64,000 bases of DNA from contig NZ_JAGIPX010000036.1 of NCBI RefSeq assembly GCF_017814945.1, positions 1 through 64,000 on the forward strand, written 5' to 3'. Below are positions 54,405-64,000 of this stretch, piece after piece; positions within the stretch are counted from its first letter, which is position 1, and every line of letters starts with the position of its first letter. The DNA is from Paraburkholderia sp. LEh10. GTDB taxonomy: Bacteria; Pseudomonadota; Gammaproteobacteria; Burkholderiales; Burkholderiaceae. The translations under genes were made by a program, and so were the position numbers. The notes below the pieces were generated by a model that searched no databases, was not told the origin of the DNA, and saw only the letters and a program-made list of their open reading frames with translations.

Positions 54405-56738
54405 ATGGTTGAACTTGAAATAGACGGCAAGAAAGTAGAGGTGGCCGAAGGCAGCATGATCATTCAGGCTGCCCACAAGGTCGATACCTATATCCCTCAC
54501 TTCTGCTATCACAAGAAGCTGTCGATTGCGGCCAACTGCCGGATGTGTCTCGTCGATGTCGAGAAGATGCCGAAGGCCGTGCCTGCATGCGCGACGCCGG
54601 TGTCGGCGGGCATGATCGTGCGCACGCAGTCGGACAAGGCAGTGAAGGGCCAGCAATCCGTGATGGAATTCCTGCTGATCAATCACCCGCTCGACTGCCC
54701 GATCTGCGACCAGGGCGGCGAATGCCAGCTGCAGGATCTGGCCGTCGGTTACGGCAAGTCGGCGTCGCGTTACAGCGAAGAGAAGCGCGTCGTGTTCCAC
54801 AAGAACGTCGGACCGCTGATCTCGATGGAAGAAATGTCGCGCTGCATTCACTGCACGCGCTGTGTGCGCTTCGGCGAAGAGATCGCCGGCGTGATGGAGC
54901 TCGGCATGCTCGGCCGTGGCGAGCATTCGGAAATCACGTCGTTCGTCGGCAAGACGGTCGACTCCGAATTGTCGGGCAACATGATCGACCTGTGCCCCGT
55001 CGGCGCGCTGACCAGCAAGCCGTTCCGCTATAGCGCCCGCACGTGGGAACTGTCGCGCCGCAAGTCGGTGAGCCCGCACGACTCCGTCGGTGCGAACCTC
55101 GTCGTGCAGGTGAAGAACAACCGCGTGATGCGCGTCCTGCCGTTCGAAAACGAAGCCATCAATGAATGCTGGATTTCGGACAAGGACCGCTTCTCGTACG
55201 AAGGCCTGAACAGCGCGGAACGCCTGACGAAGCCGATGCTCAAGCAAGGCGGCCAGTGGGTCGAGACGGACTGGCAGACGGCACTCGAATACGTCGTCAA
55301 GGGTCTGAAGGGCATCAAGGCCGACCACGGCGCGAACGCGATTGCCGCGCTCGGCAGCGCGCACAGCACGGTCGAAGAACTGTTCCTGCTGAAAGAGATT
55401 GCTGAAGCGGTCGGCACGCCGAACGTCGATTTCCGTCTGCGTCAGACGGACTTCCCGGCGGGCGTGAATGGCGCACCGTGGCTCGGTACGGCCATCGCCG
55501 ACCTGTCGATGCTCGACGCCGCGTTGGTGATCGGCTCGTCGCTGCGCCGCGATCACCCGTTGTTCGCCGCGCGTCTGCGCCAGGCCGCGAAGGGCGGCGC
55601 GAAGATCACGCTGCTGCAAGCCACGCGCGACGACGCGTTGATCCCGCAAGCGGCGCGCATCGCGGCGGCGCCGTCGGCATGGCTCGACGAGCTCGCGGGC
55701 ATTGCTGCGGCAGTGTCGGAAGCGAAGGGCGTCGCGCTGCCGGAGGCCTTTGCAGGCGCGACGGCGTCCGAAGCCGCAAAACGGACGGCAACGGCGCTCG
55801 GCGCAGGTGAAAAGCGCGTCGTGCTGCTCGGCAACGGTGCCGTCCAGCATCCCGAGTTCTCGCGTATCCACGCAGCCGCGCAATGGATCGCCGACGCGAC
55901 GGGCGCAACGCTCGGCTTCCTGACGGAAGCAGCGAACACGGTCGGCGCGCATCTCGTCGGCGCATTGCCGGGCGAGGGCGGCCTGAACGCACGCGAAGTC
56001 TTCGAGCAGCCGCGCAAGGGTTATGTGCTGCTGAACCTCGAGCCGGAATTCGATACGGCCAACCCGGCGCAAGCGCTGGCGGCGCTGAACCAGGCGGAAA
56101 TGGTCGTCGTGCTGTCGCCGTTCCAAACGGGTGCCGAATACGCAGACGTGCTGCTGCCGATCGCACCGTTCACGGAAACGTCGGGCACGTTCGTCAACGC
56201 GGAAGGCACGGTGCAGATGTTCAACGGCGTCGTGCGCCCGCTCGGTGACACGCGTCCCGCATGGAAGGTGCTGCGCGTGCTGGGCAGCCTGCTCGGCGCG
56301 TCGGGTTTCGAGTACGACACGGCAGAGGAAGTGCGTGTCGCCGCGCTTGGCGACGGCGACCTCACGCCGCGCATGTCCAACCGGACGTCGGTGGCCGTTG
56401 CGCGCGGCAGCGCGGCGAAGGCGGCGAACGGCGCGTTCGAGCGCGTCGCCGATGTGCCCATCTACCACGCTGACCCGCTCGTGCGCCGCGCCGAATCGCT
56501 GCATCTGACGGCGGCCGCGCGCGCTGCGCACACGGCCGGTCTGCCGGCAGCGCTGTTCGACAAGCTGGGTTTGAAGGAAGGCGACGCAGTGCGCGTTCGT
56601 CAGGGCGATCGCTCGGTGCAGGTTCCGGCCGTGCGTGATGCGAATCTTGCGGAGACGGTCGTCCGCGTGTCGGCGGCTACGCCTGCCGGTGCAGCGCTGG
56701 GCAACCTGTTCGGTGAACTGGTGGTGGAGAAGGCGTAA
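54405..56738 (+). CDS. nuoG: NADH-quinone oxidoreductase subunit G
   Basis: The 75-kDa subunit, 777 residues. The N-terminal ferredoxin domain has 2Fe-2S ligands in CYHKK, CRMC and CATP (about residues 34-70); HxxxCxxCxxxxxC is HPLDCPICDQGGEC (about 95-110); the 4Fe-4S ligands lie in CIHCTRC...CPVGALT. A molybdopterin-like domain without cofactor follows. The extra N7 CxxCxxxC motif of E. coli is not seen. AAGGAAG fixes ATG 54405 rather than TTG 54396. It abuts nuoH. Confidence 0.96.
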   Translation: MVELEIDGKKVEVAEGSMIIQAAHKVDTYIPHFCYHKKLSIAANCRMCLVDVEKMPKAVPACATPVSAGMIVRTQSDKAVKGQQSVMEFLLINHPLDCPICDQGGECQLQDLAVGYGKSASRYSEEKRVVFHKNVGPLISMEEMSRCIHCTRCVRFGEEIAGVMELGMLGRGEHSEITSFVGKTVDSELSGNMIDLCPVGALTSKPFRYSARTWELSRRKSVSPHDSVGANLVVQVKNNRVMRVLPFENEAINECWISDKDRFSYEGLNSAERLTKPMLKQGGQWVETDWQTALEYVVKGLKGIKADHGANAIAALGSAHSTVEELFLLKEIAEAVGTPNVDFRLRQTDFPAGVNGAPWLGTAIADLSMLDAALVIGSSLRRDHPLFAARLRQAAKGGAKITLLQATRDDALIPQAARIAAAPSAWLDELAGIAAAVSEAKGVALPEAFAGATASEAAKRTATALGAGEKRVVLLGNGAVQHPEFSRIHAAAQWIADATGATLGFLTEAANTVGAHLVGALPGEGGLNAREVFEQPRKGYVLLNLEPEFDTANPAQALAALNQAEMVVVLSPFQTGAEYADVLLPIAPFTETSGTFVNAEGTVQMFNGVVRPLGDTRPAWKVLRVLGSLLGASGFEYDTAEEVRVAALGDGDLTPRMSNRTSVAVARGSAAKAANGAFERVADVPIYHADPLVRRAESLHLTAAARAAHTAGLPAALFDKLGLKEGDAVRVRQGDRSVQVPAVRDANLAETVVRVSAATPAGAALGNLFGELVVEKA

Positions 56739-57803
56739 ATGACCTTGTTCGATACGATCAACGCGGGCGGCAGCCAACTTCTCGGTGTCGCATGGCCGAC
56801 GGTGTGGGCACTCGTGCGCATCCTGGTGGTGTCCGTCGCGATCCTGCTGTGCGTGGCGTACCTGATTCTGTGGGAACGTAAGCTGATCGGCTGGATGCAC
56901 GTGCGTCTCGGGCCGAACCGCGTCGGCCCCGCAGGTCTCTTGCAGCCAATCGCCGACGTGCTGAAGCTGCTGCTCAAGGAAGTCATCCAGCCGACCCAGG
57001 CGAGCCGCTGGATCTACCTGGTCGCGCCCGTAATGGTAGTGGTCCCCGCATTCGCGGTCTGGGCGGTGATCCCGTTCCAGGCAGGCGCCGTGCTCGGCGA
57101 CATCAACGCGGGCCTGCTGTACGCGATCTCGATTTCGTCGATGGGCGTGTACGGCGTGATTCTCGCGGGCTGGGCGTCGAACTCGAAGTACGCGTTCCTC
57201 GGCGCGATGCGCGCGGCGGCACAGATGGTGTCGTACGAAATCTCGATGGGCTTCGCGCTCGTCGTCGTGATGATGACGGCAGGCACGATGAACCTGACGG
57301 ACATCGTCGGTTCGCAGATGCGTGGCATCTTCGCGAGCCACGGTGTCACGTTCCTGTCGTGGAACTGGCTGCCGCTGCTGCCCGCCTTCGCCGTGTACTT
57401 CATTTCGGGCATCGCCGAAACGAACCGCCATCCGTTCGACGTGGTGGAAGGGGAGTCGGAAATCGTCGCCGGCCACATGATCGATTACTCGGGTATGGCG
57501 TTCGCGCTGTTCTTCCTCGCCGAGTACATCAACATGATCGTGATCTCGGCACTGGCTTCCGTCCTGTTCCTGGGCGGCTGGAGCGCGCCGTTCGAGTTCC
57601 TGTCGTTTATCCCCGGCATTTTCTGGCTGGTCCTGAAAGTCTTCTTCCTGCTGTCGGTATTCATCTGGGCGCGTGCGACGTTCCCGCGCTACCGCTATGA
57701 CCAGATCATGCGTCTGGGCTGGAAGGTGTTCCTGCCTGTCACTGTGATCTGGGTGATCGTGGTCGGCCTCTGGATCATGTCGCCGTTGAATATCTGGAAT
57801 TAA
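56739..57803 (+). CDS. nuoH: NADH-quinone oxidoreductase subunit H
   Basis: A membrane-arm subunit at the junction with the peripheral arm that shapes the quinone channel, 354 residues with 8 helices. [20 protein letters not shown] near residue 47 and [19 protein letters not shown] near 228 are diagnostic. Confidence 0.97.
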   Translation: MTLFDTINAGGSQLLGVAWPTVWALVRILVVSVAILLCVAYLILWERKLIGWMHVRLGPNRVGPAGLLQPIADVLKLLLKEVIQPTQASRWIYLVAPVMVVVPAFAVWAVIPFQAGAVLGDINAGLLYAISISSMGVYGVILAGWASNSKYAFLGAMRAAAQMVSYEISMGFALVVVMMTAGTMNLTDIVGSQMRGIFASHGVTFLSWNWLPLLPAFAVYFISGIAETNRHPFDVVEGESEIVAGHMIDYSGMAFALFFLAEYINMIVISALASVLFLGGWSAPFEFLSFIPGIFWLVLKVFFLLSVFIWARATFPRYRYDQIMRLGWKVFLPVTVIWVIVVGLWIMSPLNIWN

Positions 57804-57817
57804 AGGGCGGACGAACC

Positions 57818-58306
57818 ATGACCGCAATCCAAAACTTCTTCAAGACCTTCTTTCTGACCGAGCTGCTCAAGGGCCTCGCGCTGACGGGACGTTATACGTT
57901 CCAGCGCAAGATCACCGTGCAGTTCCCGGAAGAGAAGACCCCGATCTCGCCGCGTTTTCGTGGCCTTCACGCGCTGCGCCGCTATGAGAACGGCGAAGAG
58001 CGCTGCATCGCATGCAAGCTGTGCGAAGCGGTGTGTCCGGCGCTTGCGATCACGATCGAATCGGAAACGCGCGCGGACAACACGCGCCGCACGACGCGCT
58101 ACGACATTGACCTGACCAAGTGCATTTTCTGCGGCTTCTGCGAAGAGAGCTGCCCCGTCGATTCGATCGTCGAGACGCACATTCTCGAATATCACGGCGA
58201 AAAGCGCGGCGATCTGTACTTCACGAAGGACATGCTGCTGGCAGTCGGCGACCGCTACGAAGCGGAAATCGCTGCGAACAAGGCAGCGGACGCACCGTAT
58301 CGTTGA
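57818..58306 (+). CDS. nuoI: NADH-quinone oxidoreductase subunit I
   Basis: An 8-Fe ferredoxin-like subunit carrying clusters N6a and N6b, 162 residues. Ligands: Cys63-66-69-73 ([11 protein letters not shown]) and Cys102-105-108-112 ([11 protein letters not shown]). The 148-bp gap to nuoJ is GC-rich and holds no gene. Confidence 0.97.
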   Translation: MTAIQNFFKTFFLTELLKGLALTGRYTFQRKITVQFPEEKTPISPRFRGLHALRRYENGEERCIACKLCEAVCPALAITIESETRADNTRRTTRYDIDLTKCIFCGFCEESCPVDSIVETHILEYHGEKRGDLYFTKDMLLAVGDRYEAEIAANKAADAPYR

Positions 58307-58454
58307 TGTAGGTTGATACAGCAGTTCGACGCCGCACGGTCTGCCAGGCATAAGACCGCGCGGCGCTGCCAGACCGCTGTGGCGCGGCATCGTGCAACGT
58401 TGACGCATGCCACAGCACCAAGCCTGACGATGGCCTAACGATGAATCGGTAATC

Positions 58455-59123
58455 ATGGACTTCACGACCGTACTGTTCTACATCTTCGCGCTACTCCTGA
58501 CGGTGTCAGGGCTGAAGGTGATCACTTCGCGCAACCCGGTGGCATCCGCGTTGTTCCTCGTGCTCGCGTTCTTCAACGCGGCCGCGATCTGGATGCTGCT
58601 GCAGGCGGAATTCCTCGCGATCCTGCTGGTGCTGGTGTATGTCGGCGCGGTGATGGTGCTGTTCCTGTTCGTCGTGATGATGCTGGACATCAATCTCGAC
58701 GTGCTGCGGCGCGACTTCAAGCGCTTCGTGCCGATGGCGACGGTGGTCGGCGCGATCATCGTGATCGAGACGGCGCTGATTCTGTGGCGCGGCTACGGCG
58801 CGACGGTTCAGCCCGTGCGCGACACGACGGCGGCCGTCGCCGGCGCGGCCGACTGGTCGAACACGCGCCTGATCGGCAAGATCATCTACACCGACTACAT
58901 CTTCGCGTTCGAAGTGGCGGGTCTCGTGCTGCTGGTCGCGATCATCGCGGCGATCGCGCTGACCGCGCGCCACGGCAAGGACAGCAAGCGTCAGCGTGTG
59001 TCGGAGCAGGTGAAGGTGCGCCGCGAAGATCGCGTGCGCGTGGTCAAGATGGCAGCAGAGAAGGAACGTCCGGCTGAACCTGAAGCCATTACCGGCGACG
59101 CGGGCGCCGGCAAGAACAGCTGA
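58455..59123 (+). CDS. nuoJ: NADH-quinone oxidoreductase subunit J
   Basis: A membrane subunit, 222 residues, five helices. The pi-bulge helix region is LVYVGAVMVLFLFVVMMLDI near residue 58. A charged C-terminal tail of about 45 residues (KDSKRQRVSEQVKVRREDRV) extends into the cytoplasm. Confidence 0.96.
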   Translation: MDFTTVLFYIFALLLTVSGLKVITSRNPVASALFLVLAFFNAAAIWMLLQAEFLAILLVLVYVGAVMVLFLFVVMMLDINLDVLRRDFKRFVPMATVVGAIIVIETALILWRGYGATVQPVRDTTAAVAGAADWSNTRLIGKIIYTDYIFAFEVAGLVLLVAIIAAIALTARHGKDSKRQRVSEQVKVRREDRVRVVKMAAEKERPAEPEAITGDAGAGKNS

Positions 59124-59140
59124 CGTAGAGGAGAAAAAAC

Positions 59141-59446
59141 ATGTTGTCCCTTGCCCATTACCTCGTGCTCGGCGCGATCCTGTTCGCGATCAGCATCGTT
59201 GGCATATTCCTGAACCGTCGCAACGTCATCATCATCCTGATGGCGATCGAACTGATGCTGCTGGCGGTCAACACGAACTTCGTCGCGTTCTCGCATTACC
59301 TCGGCGATGTGCATGGCCAGATCTTCGTGTTCTTCGTGCTGACCGTCGCGGCAGCCGAAGCGGCGATCGGCCTTGCAATTCTGGTGACCCTGTTCCGAAG
59401 CCTCGACACGATCAACGTCGAGGATCTCGATCAGCTCAAAGGTTAA
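59141..59446 (+). CDS. nuoK: NADH-quinone oxidoreductase subunit K
   Basis: A small three-helix antiporter-related subunit, 101 residues. The conserved membrane glutamates lie in [18 protein letters not shown] and [20 protein letters not shown] precedes ATG 59141. Confidence 0.97.
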   Translation: MLSLAHYLVLGAILFAISIVGIFLNRRNVIIILMAIELMLLAVNTNFVAFSHYLGDVHGQIFVFFVLTVAAAEAAIGLAILVTLFRSLDTINVEDLDQLKG

Positions 59447-59464
59447 TTTCAGGCACAGGCTCTT

Positions 59465-61528
<2,064 letters not shown>

Positions 61529-61550
61529 GAACAGGCTGGAGACACTTCAC

Positions 61551-63044
61551 ATGCACACGACGTTTCCGATTCTGAGTATCGCGATCTGGATGCCGATTGT
61601 TTTTGGCCTGGTGGTTCTGGCCGTCGGTTCTGATCGCAATCCCGGTCCTGCGCGCTGGATTTCGCTGATCGGTTCGGTGTTGAGTTTCATCGTGACGATT
61701 CCGTTGATCACGGATTTCGACACGAGCACGGCGGCATTGCAGTTCGAAGAAAAAGCTAACTGGATCGAGCGCTTCAACATCACGTATCACCTCGGCATCG
61801 ACGGCATTGCGATGTGGTTCGTCGTGCTGACGGCGTTGATCACGGTGATCGTGGTGATCAGCGCGTGGGAAGTGATCACGAAGAACGTCGCGCAATACAT
61901 GGCGGCATTCCTGATCCTGTCGGGCATCATGGTCGGCGTGTTCTGCGCGGCCGACGGCATGCTGTTCTACGTGTTCTTCGAAGCGACGCTGATTCCGATG
62001 TACATCATCATCGGCGTGTGGGGCGGGGCGAACCGCGTGTATGCGGCGTTCAAGTTCTTCCTCTATACGCTGATGGGCTCGCTGCTGATGCTGGTCGGCC
62101 TGCTGTACCTGTACACGCAGACGGGCACGTTCGATCTGGCCACGTGGCAAGCCGCGAAGCTGTCGATGACGCCGCAAGTGCTGCTGTTCATCGCGTTCTT
62201 CCTCGCGTTCGCCGTCAAGGTGCCGATGTGGCCCGTCCACACGTGGTTGCCTGACGCGCACGTGGAAGCGCCGACGGGCGGCTCGGTGGTGCTGGCCGCG
62301 ATCATGCTGAAGCTGGGCGCATACGGCTTCCTGCGCTTCTCGCTGCCCATCGCACCGGATGCGAGCCATTTCCTCGCGCCCGTCGTGATTACGCTGTCGC
62401 TGATCGCGGTGATCTATATCGGCTTCGTCGCGATGGTGCAGGCTGACATGAAGAAGCTGGTCGCGTATTCGTCGATCGCGCACATGGGCTTCGTGACGCT
62501 CGGCTTCTTCATCTTCAACCAGCTCGGTACGGAAGGCGCGATCGTGCAGATGATCTCGCACGGCTTCGTGTCGGGCGCGATGTTCCTTTGCATCGGCGTG
62601 CTGTACGACCGGATGCACTCGCGTCAGATCGCCGATTACGGCGGCGTCGTCAACACGATGCCGAAGTTCGCGGCGCTCGTGATGCTGTTCTCGATGGCGA
62701 ACTGCGGCCTGCCGGGCACGTCCGGTTTCGTCGGCGAGTTCATGGTGATTCTGGCCGCTGTCCAGTACAACTTCTGGATCGCGTTCGGCGCGGCCGTGAC
62801 GCTGATTCTCGGCGCGGCCTATACGTTGTGGATGTACAAGCGCGTGTACTTCGGCGCGGTTGTGAACGACCACGTGAAGAGCCTCGTCGATATCAATCGC
62901 CGCGAGTTCTTCATGCTGGCGGTGCTCGCCGCCTTGACGCTGTACATGGGCATCTATCCGAAGCCCTTTACCGAAGTGATGCACGTGTCGGTGGAAAACC
63001 TCCTGTCCCACGTTGCGCAGTCGAAGCTGCCGCTGCCGCAGTGA
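61551..63044 (+). CDS. nuoM: NADH-quinone oxidoreductase subunit M
   Basis: An antiporter-like proton-pumping subunit, 497 residues, 14 helices. YVFFEATLIPMYIIIGVWGG carries the conserved glutamate near residue 144, and PVHTWLPDAHVEAPTGGSVV the conserved loop near 240. The ATG at 61551 has GGAGA upstream; the in-frame start at 61515 lies within the nuoL end and is rejected. Confidence 0.97.
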   Translation: MHTTFPILSIAIWMPIVFGLVVLAVGSDRNPGPARWISLIGSVLSFIVTIPLITDFDTSTAALQFEEKANWIERFNITYHLGIDGIAMWFVVLTALITVIVVISAWEVITKNVAQYMAAFLILSGIMVGVFCAADGMLFYVFFEATLIPMYIIIGVWGGANRVYAAFKFFLYTLMGSLLMLVGLLYLYTQTGTFDLATWQAAKLSMTPQVLLFIAFFLAFAVKVPMWPVHTWLPDAHVEAPTGGSVVLAAIMLKLGAYGFLRFSLPIAPDASHFLAPVVITLSLIAVIYIGFVAMVQADMKKLVAYSSIAHMGFVTLGFFIFNQLGTEGAIVQMISHGFVSGAMFLCIGVLYDRMHSRQIADYGGVVNTMPKFAALVMLFSMANCGLPGTSGFVGEFMVILAAVQYNFWIAFGAAVTLILGAAYTLWMYKRVYFGAVVNDHVKSLVDINRREFFMLAVLAALTLYMGIYPKPFTEVMHVSVENLLSHVAQSKLPLPQ

Positions 63045-63070
63045 TGCGAAGCGGAGGAATTTAAAGATCA

Positions 63071-64000
63071 TGCAAAACGCACCTATGACCGCCTTGTTAC
63101 CCGACGCGCTGGTGATGACCGCCATCGTCGTCGCGTGGCTCAACGACACCTTCAGGGGCGCCGAGAGCCGCCGCTCGACGTATTTCATCGCACTCGTCTC
63201 GACGGTGGTGGCCGGCATCTGGTTCGCCATCGACGCATTCGCGCCGGGCGCCGGGCCGCAGTACTACTTCTCGCGCATGTACGTGGTCGATCCGTTCGCC
63301 AACGTGATGAAGGCGGTGGTGTCGCTGGGTTACGCGGTGTCGATCATCTACTCGCGCAAGTATCTCGAAGACCGTGGCCTGTACGAGGGCAACTTCTTCC
63401 TGCTCGGCATGTTCTCGCTGCTTGGCCAGCTGGTGATGATTTCGGGCAACAACTTCCTGACGCTGTACCTCGGTCTGGAACTGATGTCGCTGTCGCTGTA
63501 CGCCGTGATCGCGCTGCGCCGTGAAGCGGCGCCGTCGAACGAAGCCGCGATGAAGTACTACGTGCTGGGCGCGCTGGCTTCGGGCTTCCTGCTGTATGGC
63601 ATCTCAATGCTCTACGGCGCGACGGGCTCGCTCGAACTGAACGAAGTGCTGAAGGCGGTGGCTTCGGGCCGTATCAACGATGTGGTGCTGCTGTTTGGCG
63701 TGATCTTCATCGTCGCGGGTATCGCGTTCAAGATGGGCGCCGTGCCGTTCCACATGTGGGTGCCGGACGTCTACCAGGGCGCGCCGACCGCGATGACGCT
63801 GATCGTCGGCGGCGGTCCGAAGGTCGCGGCATTCGCCTGGGGCCTGCGCTTCCTGGTGATGGGTCTGCTGCCGCTGGCCGTCGACTGGCAGGAAATGCTC
63901 GTGATCCTCGCCGCGTTGTCGCTGATCGTCGGCAACATCACGGGTATCGTTCAGCGCAATGTGAAGCGGATGCTCGCCTACTCGGCGATCTCGAACATGG
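63071..64000 (+). CDS. nuoN: NADH-quinone oxidoreductase subunit N (partial)
   Basis: The third antiporter-like subunit. The first 310 codons are present, starting MQNAPMTALLPDALVMTAIV; the 3' end is beyond the window. TLYLGLELMSLSLYAVIALR holds the conserved glutamate near residue 140, and AFKMGAVPFHMWVPDVYQGA the family loop. The frame is intact to the last base (ending KRMLAYSAISNM). GGAGG precedes ATG 63071. Confidence 0.96.

Noticed and set aside
53790-57827. 1345-codon open frame on the minus strand
   Set aside because: It lies antisense to nuoF, nuoG and nuoH, which are certain. The translation is Arg/His/Asp/Val-rich without domains, the usual product of strong third-position GC bias.

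Overview
The window is a 64 kb piece of a GC-rich chromosome from a member of the Burkholderiaceae. Protein sequences, gene order and the 35-bp GC-rich repeats suggest Paraburkholderia or Caballeronia; the genus is an inference from memory of these families, not a measurement. Most of it is core chromosome. No prophage, CRISPR array, intact insertion sequence or complete island was seen.

Layout. 0-6 kb: a 35-bp tandem repeat array, polyphosphate kinase (ppk) and exopolyphosphatase (ppx) transcribed divergently around a candidate Pho box, then olsB (ornithine lipids) and sixA. 6-15 kb: small membrane proteins and lipoproteins, tRNA-Pro, a frameshifted lipoprotein gene, a MATE exporter coupled to a DUF2288 gene, an NlpD-like LysM/LytM lipoprotein, an aldose-1-epimerase-like gene, uppP, and tRNA-Arg followed by a decayed integrase fragment. 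15-27 kb: an AcpA-like phosphatase divergent from a di-heme cytochrome c peroxidase, an antigen-like secreted protein coupled to a Nudix hydrolase, an amino-acid binding protein, glnS, ggt, an RBBP9-type hydrolase and a class III CoA-transferase. 27-43 kb: alaS, a LysR/MFS divergent pair, ltaE, a region where a 958-bp inversion has split a Nudix gene and an iron-type alcohol dehydrogenase, then a thioesterase joined to a LivHMGF-type ABC transporter, leuA with a leucine-rich leader peptide, a lipoprotein and a Liv-type binding protein. 43-64 kb: rpsO, pnp, a quinone oxidoreductase, tpiA, secG, tRNA-Leu and the complex I operon nuoA to nuoN; nuoN runs off the window end.

How genes fit together. 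ppk, ppx, olsB and possibly acpA all relate to phosphate storage or sparing. The nuo genes encode all 14 subunits of NADH:quinone oxidoreductase. The thioesterase and Liv transporter form one tightly packed unit whose binding protein may be the gene beyond leuA.

The most notable observations are the reciprocal inversion at 34162-35119, the leuA leader with three rare CTA leucine codons behind a strong promoter, the integrase relic at tRNA-Arg, the Walker A Lys-to-Arg change in the LivF-type ATPase, and the lipoprotein gene broken by two compensating one-base indels in G runs. No clearly new multi-gene system was recognised. Very long ORFs antisense to real genes are common here and were treated as composition artefacts.
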